DNA from: Coemansia sp. RSA 487
Taxonomy: Eukaryota > Kickxellomycota > Kickxellomycetes > Kickxellales > Kickxellaceae
Length of the DNA stretch: 46,135 bases
Reading direction: 5' to 3'
Assembly: GCA_027577595.1 (NCBI GenBank)
Contig: JANBRJ010000119.1
Location: 1-46,135, forward strand
The notes under the pieces: generated by a model
Seen by the model: only the letters and a program-made list of their open reading frames with translations
Database searches by the model: none
Told to the model about the DNA's origin: nothing
Translations under genes and position numbers: made by a program
In this document: positions 16,686-26,931 of the stretch, in pieces
Position numbering within the stretch: position 1 is the first letter of the stretch
Layout: every line of letters begins with the position of its first letter

Positions 16686-19600
16686 TCATGCTGCGTTGAT
16701 GGCTTTGGATATCTCGCCTTCGAAAGCTCGCATCATATCGGATGTATCAAAGTACATGTAGTAGTCTCCTGTGCCAAAATCCACAGCAAGCGAATGCGGC
16801 ATCAAAACCTCGTCTTCGGCATCTCTTGGAGAATGCACGATTGAGCTTATTTCCAGATAATCTGTAGGGATACGCGAGCATTCATTGGTGTACAAGAACA
16901 TAGTGTTCTCTGCAACAACAAAGTATCGACGCTTCCAGAACGCACTGGTTGGCTCCTGGATGCTGGTGTAGCCCTGAAGACACTGGTAGTATTTGTCGCT
17001 CATAACGCCAGTGTTTTCGGCAAGCTCGGCTGTTTCCTTACGATGTTCGCTGATCTGATCAAGCATGAAGGCAATTTCCGGTTGGATGGGCGAAAAGGAC
17101 GAGCTAAAAACGCTGGCTCTGCCTCTACGTCCGTTTGTGACTCCAGTGGCAGCGCTACCTGGGCGCTCACGCAGCCTCACAGAGCTATAACGGTTGGCTT
17201 GTGTGGTGGGATTAGCGGTCGCAGAGTTGTAGCTGTGGTTCTTCCGAAGGCCAACTGCAGGCAAAATGTTTCCACTGTTGGCAACCTGGTCATCGAATTG
17301 AGCAATCACCGGAGAGTCGGTTTGCATGAACTCCTCTGCGGTGCCGTTTTCGAGCAGTTGCATGGCTGCCACAAGTCGCGGGTGTGCCACTTCCGCAGAC
17401 ACCGATTGAACAGCTAATGGTGGCTGTTCGTGCGAGTGTTCGTCAACGGGGTTGGTAGAAGCAGCGTCGAATGCATGGCCACTGGATACCGAGTGTCTAT
17501 CTGATGAATCATTGAACGAGTTTGGCGTAGGAGGGCCAGTAGTCACTGGTGCTTCTAATGTCGACTCCTTTGCGTGGTCGGCAGGCAAAAGTACTGGTTC
17601 TGGCTTCGCATGTGCTAAATGCGCGTGGAAGAAGCGTGAGTAAATGGGCATTGCAGGTGGGTTTAGTACAACAAAGGAATGCAATATCAAAGAACAATAC
17701 AACAAAAGTTGATGGCTTGAAAGAAAAATAGCTAGAATGCTTGGTATATACTTTGTCCACATGGACAATTGATGGGCTTTTGGACACCAGAGTATTTATA
17801 TGGATCGGAAAGGCACACGACCCAGCTCTGTGCAGCTTGTCGCCACAATGATGCTACACCTGGATCGCCAACTGCAACGCAAAACCAAAACAAAAGGGCA
17901 AAATAAGGGGGAGAGAAAGACTGGCTGAATGAATGTTCAGTTATATACAAGCGTCTTTCTTTGTTGATGGCTGTATCTAGTTCAAAAGAAAGGGAGGGGG
18001 TTATATCCAGTAACATAAACAGAATATGCATTTTGAAAGTGTCGGTTTTGTCCAGAGGGGGCAAATGGACACAATCAAGTAGAAATGTGCTCAGAAAGAA
18101 GGGACTAGATAAATATCAAAAAGCACGCAAGTGCCAATGACGCCAGATGGTTCAAAAACAACGCAAATGTTACAGTCCACAGCTCCCGCTCTTATTGTTC
18201 TTTGCAGAAACGCTTATTGTATTATAGATATAGATTTACGCCGCAGTGTAGGGACGGAGATATCATTGTTTTGGTCCAGCAAACATTGAAGGATAATATC
18301 GTCAAGCTAACAAAGACGAGAGCTTGTGCATTGGTTCGTAGCATCCGAAAAAGGTGTGGTAAATCAAAATTCAAAATAAATACATAAGCAAGCGCCACAG
18401 CTAGATTCAGATAGGGGCAAAAATGGCTCTTACCTTGAGCAGCATTCAAATCATTGGTGGTTTGGACATCATGCTCCACATATTTCTGCTCGCTGCTGCA
18501 GTCAAGTGCCAGACCACCAGAGCCAACGTCATCCGGGACGATGGATTCATGGGCGTCAGCATTGATTGCGCTTCCCGTAGCCGTCACACTGCCTTCGAGC
18601 GCTATTTCAGGTTTATTAGTCGATACTGCTGGTGGGATAATATGCTCTACTACCTTAACTGGTGGTGTAGATGGGGTTGAGGGACGACTCGATTCTTGTG
18701 AGCGCTGGCGCCATTCTGTCGGTCTGAGCTTTCCAGGATGTCCTGAATCCGATCGGCCAAGGCTGCCTGCTACTTTGGAAAACAAATTACGGAACCGTTT
18801 GATTAGTGGCATGGTCAGACACGCCAGTACGTAAGAAGGTTGGTTGTAGATATATTTCAGAATAGAGAGCGTATATTTTGGTTTGCCTCTGCGCTGGCTG
18901 TGGAAGGGTGCTATCAGAGTATACCAACGCACGTATACCACAAGAAAAATACAAAGTGGAGAGGGTCGATGGTGGTTGGATGCAAGAAGTATGACTGGCC
19001 CCAGAAAATAAAATAAGTGACTAAAAGGGCCAAAAGAAAAGCAAAGTGGAGAAGAGGGTGGGCTTGCTGTTGATAAAGCACAAAGGAAGTAAAACATGCG
19101 CCATGTGTTCAAAAGGGCTGCATGGCCGAGTTGTGAAAAAGAGTGCATACAAAAATAGTGTGATTTTCATGGCCATGCATAATACAGCAAGGGGGCAAAA
19201 CTCACAGAAGGTAGAAATTCCGTTTCTACGACATCAGATTTCAATAGATGGTGTGTGGAGAAGGAGAGTAAATTCATTGTAAACGAGGCGCATGTGGAGA
19301 CACCGCACAAATAAGAACACTCACGGAGAATATGCAGTATGGTTAAGGAACAGCAACAGTAGAGATATAATTGGTGTTGCTAGTTTGAAAGTAGCACCTA
19401 CCTAGCTTTGGAGCCATCTTTGCGGCTAGATGCCTGGTTTTGTCGCGTAGCATGGCTGGCGAGATATCTGAGGGCTTGGATGTGTTGACAACAACATCGT
19501 GCTGGTCGAAAAACTCGGCTATCGCTGTCTGATGTGCAAGTGCACGGGCTACGGACCAAGAATAAGCAGATCAGTTCCAGCAGTAGGATAAAAAGACAGG

Positions 19601-20535
19601 AAAAATAAATATATGTACGCATGTGCAAAGATGGTTTGGAATTGGCAACCAATTGGTATGCTGTTTACTTGGTAAATATTTTTGGACAAATCCTTTCCAG
19701 ACAAGAAACTCTTCCCCAATTGCGCAGAAGGGCTTGTTTGTGTATATTGTGTATCTTTTAGCGCAAAAGTTTTGGATCCTACCTCTTCGAACACCACTAC
19801 ATGAAATAAGAAAGTACCCAAAATTCCCAACGATACCACATCATTCACAAGTATCTCAGTCATATAATACAAACAGACAAACGTATTTAGCTAAATAAAA
19901 TAGAGCACCACTTTCCCTGATGCACTTTGTATTAGTGCAAAGTCATCACTATACAATACACGACGCACCTGAGATGACATTACCTGATCTTTTCAGAGAC
20001 ATGGATTACCAGAACCTTTGCCCCTTCAAACGCAATGAACCCGAACACCACCTCGTCGGGCATATTGGTCGCCATTTCAGCCACTCCGTCATTTCCCGAC
20101 GCATAGAGCGCTAGCTGGTCACGCGAGCTGCCATAACCGATTATCATCCTATTGACAGATTTGCAAATATACATATTGCGCTTTAGCTTTTTATTGCACT
20201 GGGCGCAAAGCGTTAATACACTAAAATAATCGAAGAAATCTCACAAATGCTGAGCCGCTCCAAGAAAAATAACGATGCACGCAACACCTATCCACTGTTT
20301 ACAAGTTTGGGTGGCGCTAAATCTTGGCATTCAGCTGTGTACTCCTAATCTAAGCCAACAATTGCTCTCGGGTATACCCTTCCAGCACCATTGTAAAAAC
20401 CCTTCTAGCACAGCAATTGCATTGTTGTTTGATCCGAGAAAAGGAAAACATAGCTTACCAGTCAATGCCATCACAGTTGATAATGCTGCTATATGCCTCA
20501 GCAATCTTAGAGTCGTTATTTAAATCGCACACCAT
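16686..20535 (-). CDS. Coactosin-like ADF-H protein with C-terminal PH domain, seven exons
   Basis: Proposed exons (minus): 20535-20459, 20148-19984, 19796-19783 (14 nt), 19548-19402, 18766-18434, 17871-17752, 17614-16686. All introns are GT-AG and phases agree, giving 594 residues. The N-terminal ~130 residues form an ADF-H/coactosin domain: MVCDLNNDSKIAEAYSSI, 'GIDWMIIGYGSSRDQLALY', 'VVFGFIAFEGAKVLVIHVSEK', then 'ISGVRRARALAHQ' across the microexon, where other coactosins have a GVxRxRA stretch. A Ser/Pro/Asn-rich linker follows, then a PH domain over the last ~100 residues ('FWKRRYFVVAENTMFLYT'). A role linking F-actin to membrane lipids is inferred. The ~635-nt fourth intron is the weakest join: an ATG at 18811 could instead start a separate PH protein. 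The fourth acceptor is a TAGCAG tandem site. Confidence 0.75.
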
Positions 20536-21770
20536 CCTCGTGGCAAGAATAAGACCACACTCGGACTCGGTAGTATTGTTGCTGATATCAAGCCCGTGAA
20601 ATTCCCGACTGGTTGAAGGGAAAAGGGAGGAATTGATATTATGACAGATAAAACTTGTCTGGTTTTGTGAGCCGTGAGTCGAATAACAGAAATGCAGAGT
20701 CGCGTGTACAAGTATACGTGAAAAGAGAAGATAAAAGAAGAGTAGAGCGGTATATGCGATAGAGCGAAAGAAAGAAAAAAGAAAGAGAAAAAGAAAGGAA
20801 CTCTGGCGGGAATCTACGAGAGTAAGATGTACAAGTTTGTTTTGTTTTTTTTGGTTCAGCATAATCATAAAAGGCAACACATCACAGCGCATCCTGCAGT
20901 TGATACCCGAAACAGCAAAACAAACAGCACAAAAATATTGTTGCTTGCGTTGCTGTAAAATAAATGCAAACCATGACTCTTTCCTTTCTGGGCAGTATTG
21001 CCTATCTTTTTTTTTTCAAGGATCTGTGGCACCATGTTCCTGGTAGACATAGACTGCACCCCGAATCAAGCAGGTATATGGCACCCCCTTCACTACAAAA
21101 AAATATTATATGCGAAGCCACATAAAACCACATAAGTTTGGCTGTGGTTTTTGGAATTTATGTGGTTTTAATCACGTGCAATAACTTCAACCCATACCCA
21201 TAGTGTGATCTGTTTCAAAAATCGACGATGCTTCCTTGATAGTTCTAGGTTTCTTTTTTGTTTTCTCTATTAGGACATATTGAAGTGGAAATTTATATAT
21301 CAAAAAATACTATTGCTTGCGTTGCACTAGGTCAACACCAGTTTTCTAGCCAGCATCATAACTACCAGATAATGATTGAAGTTACTTTACTTGTAGAGTG
21401 GATGTGATGGAAATGATGTTTGCTTGTGAACCTGTGTGCCGATTGACACTTATGTCTAGTTTTCTAAAGCGACATTCGCTCACCTTGTTGTTTTGACGAT
21501 ACTCGGGTGTGACAAAGTCTACAGTGTACAAGTAAAGGATATGTTTACACACATGGTATTCAAAGATTGGTATTTGTAAAATGCAGCGGTGGATATGCTT
21601 GTTTAGCTGCCAAGCCATTCTTCCCACCGTTGTTGCTCTTTTATTGGTAGAGCATCCTGGGTATTTTATTTTGTCCACACTTCAATGTTCTTTCAGTGCA
21701 GAATAAACGGGCAAAAAGACAAACATTTGCCGTTTTCCAATTTTTGCAGCCATTGTTTTTGTGCTGTACA
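20536..21770. other. Gene-free interval with a three-copy inverted repeat
   Basis: No gene was recognised. At 21118-21135 CCACATAA occurs twice in tandem (21118-21125 and 21128-21135). Its inverse TTATGTGG is at 21158-21165, and the arms AAAACCACATAA / TTATGTGGTTTT form a perfect 12-bp inverted repeat with a 22-base loop. A CACGTG E-box follows at 21173-21178. The first part (20536-20900) is the upstream region of the ADF-H/PH gene. Confidence 0.5.
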
Positions 21771-21773
21771 TGG

Positions 21774-22340
21774 TATAAAAGCGCAGAAACGCACGCCCCA
21801 GCTCAAGCGAAATGTTCCTTCTCCAAACACACATTTTGCAGGGCGGCGTCTGGCAGCCCCAAGTAGAGGCTTTGGTTGCACCTTTAATTTCTTTGCCCAT
21901 GGGACCAAGACTCATTTGTCAGCGACGCGGCAGGGTGGGGAAATCGAGCAGCCAGCCCCTGCCTGGCCACTTGGAAGTGGGTGCTGCTGAATCCTTTTTA
22001 ATGGTGCTCATGCCCTTATCCGGTCAGCTCCTGCAACTTTTCCAGGCCAGGCGTCGCTATCCTCTATTGGGACTTTAGAGCTGGTGTGGGAGCCCTTTTG
22101 TCTATGGCCGCTGGGCGAGCATGGCTGGATGTTCGCTTCAGGTAAGCTTTGTTGATATTTAATGCTGTATTTTGCTTGGGTTTATGCAGTGTTTACAAAG
22201 CACTAATTCTGCGAATTGTCTCTTGTTTCCATTATTTTTAGCTTGCACTTTGCTGCCGATTCTCCGACCACACAACGCCAACGCTTCGCTCGCAGCGATT
22301 CTCCACATACAACGTTGCTGCTTCTTCCTGCTTAGCCCGA
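21774..22340 (+). other. Candidate spliced transcription unit of unknown type
   Basis: A TATAAAAG box (21774-21781) is followed by a GC-richer stretch and then a well-formed intron at 22142-22241 (donor GTAAGC, acceptor after a T-rich tract ending TTTTTAG, 100 nt). Reading across the join gives only a short frame (from an ATG at 22104, about 43 residues, no family recognised). It may be a small protein gene, a non-coding RNA, or a leader exon of the downstream PdxT gene. I did not recognise U1-U6, SRP or RNase P RNA motifs. Confidence 0.3.
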
Positions 22341-22706
22341 AAAATGCACGCGTTTTTTACGAATGTGCACTCATGATTGTTTCCCCTCTCTGCTTAATTT
22401 TTTGTAGTGTTTTAAATGCTATGAAAAGATTGACTACTATCCACAGCAAGAGTGTATTCTGGTATCTTTTGGAACCAAGCCGTTCGGTATTCCACGGCAG
22501 CAAGCACCAACTCCCGGCGCAAACGTATTTGTGTGCCATATAGAGGCAGTCTGTAGCGAATCTGAGAGTGTGACTGTTTTATATGACTCAGTTCTTGATC
22601 AACGGACAAAAAAAGCAATATAAAATATGCCCGCACCTATTTGTCAAAAAAAACTCGCTTTTGCGTTGCTCGTTATCTTCTCCTATTTTTTTTAACTCTA
22701 TAAAAA

Positions 22707-23372
22707 ATGGCCAAAACAGTTCAGATTGGTGTACTCGCGCTTCAGGGAGCGTTCATCGAGCATATCCACGCACTCAACTCTCTTCGTGGAACAGAGCACA
22801 TCAGTGAGGTCATTGAGGTGCGAACAAAAGAGGATCTGGCTTCTGTCGATGCGCTTGTTATCCCAGGTGGCGAGTCGACGACAATAGCACTTGTTGCCGA
22901 ACGTTCTGGACTGCTGGATGATCTGCATGAGTTTGTCCAAACAAAGCCCACCTGGGGGACCTGTGCTGGCTTGATTCTGCTATCGAAGAATGCAGTGCAC
23001 ACAAAGAAAGGCGGGCAGAAGCTGCTCAATGTGCTTCCAGTGACTGTATGCCGCAACCAGTTTGGCCGCCAGGTCGACTCGTTTACTATCAATCTATCCT
23101 CACCTTGCTTGCAGGCGGTTTCCGAAGGCACCAACGTCCCATTTGAGTACGTATTTATCAGAGCTCCAGCCATTTCGTCCATTGATGACTCCGAGGTTGA
23201 GCCGCTTGTTGTGCTCCCACCAGGACACGGACAGACCGAGGCAACAGAAAACGGCGTGCTTGTTGCTGTCAAGTACCGCAATCTGCTCGGCACGTCGTTC
23301 CATCCAGAGCTGACCACTGATAACCGCTGGCATCGGTACTTTGTCAGGATGGCTCTTGATGGAGAGAGCTGA
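22707..23372 (+). CDS. SNO1: PLP synthase glutaminase subunit PdxT / SNO
   Basis: Releases ammonia from glutamine for PdxS/Snz in the one-enzyme-pair route to pyridoxal 5'-phosphate. The 221-residue single-exon protein has the class-I-like amidotransferase fold with all key residues: 'GVLALQGAF' at 8-16, 'PGGESTT' (oxyanion region, 53-59), nucleophile C86 in 'GTCAGLILL', and H199/E201 in 'GTSFHPELT'. Length fits the family. The start is fixed by the conserved N-terminal strand. The partner PdxS gene, often divergent from it in other fungi, is not in the window. The upstream 360 bases contain its promoter. SerC in this window uses PLP, but no regulatory link is visible. Confidence 0.97.
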   Translation: MAKTVQIGVLALQGAFIEHIHALNSLRGTEHISEVIEVRTKEDLASVDALVIPGGESTTIALVAERSGLLDDLHEFVQTKPTWGTCAGLILLSKNAVHTKKGGQKLLNVLPVTVCRNQFGRQVDSFTINLSSPCLQAVSEGTNVPFEYVFIRAPAISSIDDSEVEPLVVLPPGHGQTEATENGVLVAVKYRNLLGTSFHPELTTDNRWHRYFVRMALDGES

Positions 23373-23524
23373 CTTTTGACTTTGATTATGTGCTGGATAC
23401 GTTTGTCTTTTTCTATTTTCTTCCACTTTATTGTCCAATAATTTTTGTTTTCCTTTTTACGAGTATTTTGTTCTGGATTTGCTTTATTCGAATTTAAGAG
23501 GACATTCTATTACTCTACTAGCAC

Positions 23525-24613
23525 ATGGTATACATCTATAATATGGATTCAACACAGAGCCAAAGCAATGTCGACACAGTTATTTTTTCGGACGAGCCAC
23601 TGCTTTTGCGCCTTGACATGGCGACATATGCGTTCTACCGAACTCTGAGCGACGATAATGTTTGCGAGAAAAAGATGTTAGAGCTTGCTACCTCTTTTGC
23701 AAACGTCGCTGTACAAGCGAGGTTGGTAAGCAAGAAAGATATGAAAAAGTACAAATATCCCGGCCAGTATGCTGCAACGCGAGAGATCATGATCAAATAT
23801 CGGGACCGTGAGAAGCAGCTGTTGCAGTCTGGAACGTGGGACATGCAGTGGGGGTTGCGGTGGCTGTTATCATTTGTTGTGCTGATAGACGCCCCTGTTT
23901 TGAGCATTCCCAACGCAAATGCAATGGTTTCTGTCGTCAACAAATGGCTGTACGCTTTAAAGAAGGCAAAAATCCAAGAGGTGGAAGAGCAGTTTGCAGA
24001 GCTAGAGCATATCATATCTGTTGCTACCGATGAGTTAGCCGCCTCGCTCTCTGCATCCGGAAAACTACCTGGAAGGTTCAACGCAGCATGTAGTCTTATT
24101 TTTGCTGGAGAGCTAAAGGAGGCGTTCATCGACCTCCATATGCCCAAATGGGCGTTAGCCGATCATGTAATAAACACAGAAGAGTATCGGCCCACTGATG
24201 CATATAGTGCAGCAGACAGTGGACTATCGCTTGCAGAGGCTAGAGAGTGTGTTGCCCAAGTATTTGGATCTGATGACTTGAGCCAGGTGGCTTGTACACA
24301 TAGTATAGCATGCGACTTGCGAGTCAGCAAAATAGCAGGAGCGCGTAATGATGATGATTCCAATACAAATGGGGAAGCACAGGATGTAGCATCTTTTCAC
24401 AAGGTTGCTGTTCACACATTTAACCGCATGACTCTTGCAGATCAAGGTGACCAGCTCGTGCTTTATTTAGAGAGTGATATTGTTGCAGAGCTTCGTCCGG
24501 GGTTTGTGCTTGAGGCGACACTACACACCTTGAATAACGGGTATCATTATATCGACGCGGTCACTATGGTATGGCCCAGCTATACGCCCCTGGACTATGT
24601 TGATAGCGTTTAA
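23525..24613 (+). CDS. Probable Arb1-like subunit of the Argonaute siRNA chaperone complex
   Basis: A 362-residue single-exon protein, mostly helical, no signal peptide or membrane segment. Arb1 (fission yeast ARC complex) holds duplex siRNA-loaded Argonaute and is needed for heterochromatin. The resemblance is from memory of the family's layout: a central 'LPGRFNAACSLIFAGE' block and a C-terminal 'LRPGFVLEATLHTLNNGYHY' followed by 'IDAVTMVWPSY', which match the Arb1 pattern of a 'PG...NG..fID...PS' ending. No catalytic motif is expected. The start may be 23525 or the in-frame ATG 18 bases later (MDSTQSQS); an acceptor-like TACTAG just upstream may reflect a leader intron. If this assignment is wrong the gene is simply uncharacterised. 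Confidence 0.5.
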   Translation: MVYIYNMDSTQSQSNVDTVIFSDEPLLLRLDMATYAFYRTLSDDNVCEKKMLELATSFANVAVQARLVSKKDMKKYKYPGQYAATREIMIKYRDREKQLLQSGTWDMQWGLRWLLSFVVLIDAPVLSIPNANAMVSVVNKWLYALKKAKIQEVEEQFAELEHIISVATDELAASLSASGKLPGRFNAACSLIFAGELKEAFIDLHMPKWALADHVINTEEYRPTDAYSAADSGLSLAEARECVAQVFGSDDLSQVACTHSIACDLRVSKIAGARNDDDSNTNGEAQDVASFHKVAVHTFNRMTLADQGDQLVLYLESDIVAELRPGFVLEATLHTLNNGYHYIDAVTMVWPSYTPLDYVDSV

Positions 24614-24884
24614 GACCGTGAATGAGGATGGTGACTTGGTAAATGGCGTCTCGGCTCCAGCTGGAAGACAACCATAAACTCGAAACCACGATGCATTTAA
24701 TTCCGCAGCACAGTGGGCAATATATATAAAACAGCAAGACCATTTTCCAACACGCAGACCTTATACTTTTTCCTTATCTACTTTTCCTTTCCTTTTTTCT
24801 GTTGATTAAATGCAAAATTAGCAAATATCACAAACGTGTTTAATTTTTTTTGCGAGAGTCATTGTGTATTTCTAATAGGCAGCC

Positions 24885-25649
24885 ATGAGCTTCCAGCCAG
24901 ACATTGAGTCGCTCTTTGCAGACCACGTCAAGAATGCAGATATTGTTGCAGATATTAATCGCGCGGATGCAAGTATGCGGATGTTTTCCAAAGCGGAGTC
25001 TATTGTATTTCAAACAGAAACAGCTCGGGTTGTGTTTATAGAGTGCAACAATCGGGAGGCATTCCAGAGTTCATTTACCAGTGCAGCTGCTACGGCAAGA
25101 CAGCACACCCCATCGATAAACGCCGCAGTAGCTGGAAACCGGCATGCGGATAATGCATTAAATCGCATATCAATAAAATATACACCAACGACAGAGATAT
25201 TTTGTGCACTGCTTTCGGCGTGGCACTATCACGGCAACATTGCTCATCACGATAGAGACACATGTAGCAGATACGAAGAAGAAGATTTTGTTTTGTGGGG
25301 TGCTGACGATGACGCTGCACCAACAGAGGACAAAATAGAGACATTGCCCGATTGCATATTCATCGATGGAATCGATAAAATTGCATCTGCAGACAGGTAA
25401 GATTAATATGGTCAATTGCATATTTTCGCTTTTGTTGCAACTGCTTAAACACCCGCTCTTTCTAATTTATTTATATTTAAAGTTGTTCAATGTAGTATGC
25501 CGTATATATGGGCGCTGTTAAACAACACAGTGGACTACATCAACAGAGCACGTCGGAGCAAGGATATGGCTGGATGCTGTCGGCTGTTTGTTGGACTCGT
25601 CGAGGATGATGATGTTGATGTTGATGATGTTGATGATGCTACTACTTGA
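24885..25649 (+). CDS. Unrecognised two-exon protein, faintly RecA/Rad51-paralogue-like
   Basis: Exon 1 (24885-25396) ends at a consensus donor GTAAGA; a 99-nt intron ends in AATGTAG; exon 2 (25496-25649) restores frame to TGA, total 221 residues. Without splicing the frame stops after 171 residues. Exon 2 ends in an Asp/Val-rich acidic tail. No family is certain. The order of predicted strands ('ARVVFIECNN', 'NRISIKYTPTTEIFCALLSA', 'PDCIFIDGID', 'CCRLFVGLVE') recalls small RecA-fold Rad51 paralogues such as XRCC2 or SWSAP1, without a Walker A motif. This is a weak analogy only. The gene follows the Arb1-like gene after about 270 bases on the same strand. Confidence 0.6.
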
Positions 25650-25806
25650 CTGACAAAGCTTACATTTTCGGACATCTTTTTTTGCAAAGACTCGAAGATG
25701 ATAGTGACTGCTTTTTTGTTGCGAGCTAAGGGGTATTTTTCTTAAAGTATGGACAAAAATACATATTTACGATTACAGAAAACAAAGAAAAGTGTTTAGC
25801 AGGCTT

Positions 25807-26757
25807 TTACGAAGTCAGAAAGCCGATAGAGTTTTTGACTTGTTGCAAAGATTTACCACTGTCGGCTTCAGAGTCATTTAATTCGGCTATGTCGTTATGT
25901 CGAGGGTCACAGATTGGAGAAGCAGTCAAAACTGCAGAGGAAGTGGTTGATGAAGTGGGGGAGCTGGATGGCACCACTAGCTCCGGCAAGCTGCAAGAGC
26001 TGCTGGACTCATTGCATGTGAAAGTGGTCGGAGGATCCTGGGAATGTGGAGAAGAAGCGTCAGAAGATGAGTGCGAGATTGAAACAATGGCAGAGTCGGC
26101 AGCATTGGAATATGGCATTGTTTGGCAGGAGCTCTGGGGCAGCAGCGAGAAAACATGTGGAGAATCCGGAGCATCGGATGCAGGCGTGACTTCCTTTTCA
26201 AAGGTGCTGCTGCTTGTCCTGCGGCGCTTTCTTGTAGGAGAAGGAAGGGGAACGGAGGCAGACAAGAGGCTTTGCGGCTCCAGATGCTGCTGGAGAGACT
26301 TTATATAGCTGACGCACTGCTCGAGGACCTCGAGTTTTTGCATACGGGCTTCGTTGCGTATCCAGGGGACCAGAGCTTTGAGCTCGTCGATGACGTTGTT
26401 GGTACGTTCCCTACGCCGGCGCTCCATTGCTGAGTGCGAGATGCGACGCTTGCGCTCGCGTTCCTCGGCACTATTGCTGGTGGCTGCTGCGTGGTAACGA
26501 GGGCCATGGTACGTGGGTTCGCTGAGCAGGGGAGATGCATAGTCTTCGTAGGCAGGTGGGGCATACGAGTGGTAGCCTGGGCGTGATGGGGGTTGGTGGT
26601 TTTGGAACGCAGGCAAAAGCTGTGTGTCTGGGGGCGACAGGAAAGAGGTATCGGGATATCGCTGATGTAGCGAGTAGCGGCGAGGCGACGCCGGAACTGG
26701 ATTGGCAGCGGTGGAGCTGCGAGAAAAATGAGCAGACGCGGTGCTGACCGTATACAT
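25807..26757 (-). CDS. bHLH transcription factor, paralogue 1
   Basis: A nuclear DNA-binding protein of 316 residues. The bHLH domain is at about 103-160: 'RRISHSAMERRRRERTNN' basic region, helix 1 'VIDELKALVPWI', a short loop, helix 2 'KLEVLEQCVSYIKSLQQHL'. H, E and R at basic positions 5, 9 and 13 are the set used by CACGTG (class B) readers. The N-terminus is Pro/Tyr/Ser-rich and the C-terminal half Ser/Pro-rich, as expected for activation regions. It ends in NSIGFLTS, a diverged form of the MKVNFLL tail of paralogues 2 and 3. A TATATAAA box lies 167 bases upstream of the ATG. Target genes cannot be inferred. Confidence 0.9.
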   Translation of the reverse strand: MYTVSTASAHFSRSSTAANPVPASPRRYSLHQRYPDTSFLSPPDTQLLPAFQNHQPPSRPGYHSYAPPAYEDYASPLLSEPTYHGPRYHAAATSNSAEERERKRRISHSAMERRRRERTNNVIDELKALVPWIRNEARMQKLEVLEQCVSYIKSLQQHLEPQSLLSASVPLPSPTRKRRRTSSSTFEKEVTPASDAPDSPHVFSLLPQSSCQTMPYSNAADSAIVSISHSSSDASSPHSQDPPTTFTCNESSSSCSLPELVVPSSSPTSSTTSSAVLTASPICDPRHNDIAELNDSEADSGKSLQQVKNSIGFLTS

Positions 26758-26923
26758 TTTTTGGCGGAGCTGAATGTGGAATGGCTGTTACTAGCGAGGA
26801 CAAGGCGTAATGGCAAAGCAGGGCGAATCGGAATGTAGAAGCTAAGGACAAGTATATCTTGGAATGGGAGCTGAGCTGGGAGGCAAATGAATCCTGGCGC
26901 CCACTCGGGGCGGATACGTGGGG

Positions 26924-26931
26924 TTTATATA
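26924..26931 (-). promoter_or_regulatory. TATA box of bHLH gene 1
   Basis: TATATAAA on the minus strand, 167 bases before the start codon, in a GC-rich setting that makes it stand out. Implies a leader of about 130 bases. Confidence 0.5.

Noticed and set aside
18222-18434. Read-on of exon 18766-18434 into a hydrophobic tail
   Set aside because: A consensus donor GTAAGA lies exactly at the exon end, and the next exon restores phase; the tail is intron translation.
19115-19145. ATGGCCGAGT block like the D-arm start of a tRNA-Leu/Ser
   Set aside because: No matching acceptor stem, anticodon stem or T-loop follows.
21640-21665. TTGGTAGAGCATCC block resembling a tRNA D-arm
   Set aside because: No T-arm GTTCRA or acceptor pairing nearby.
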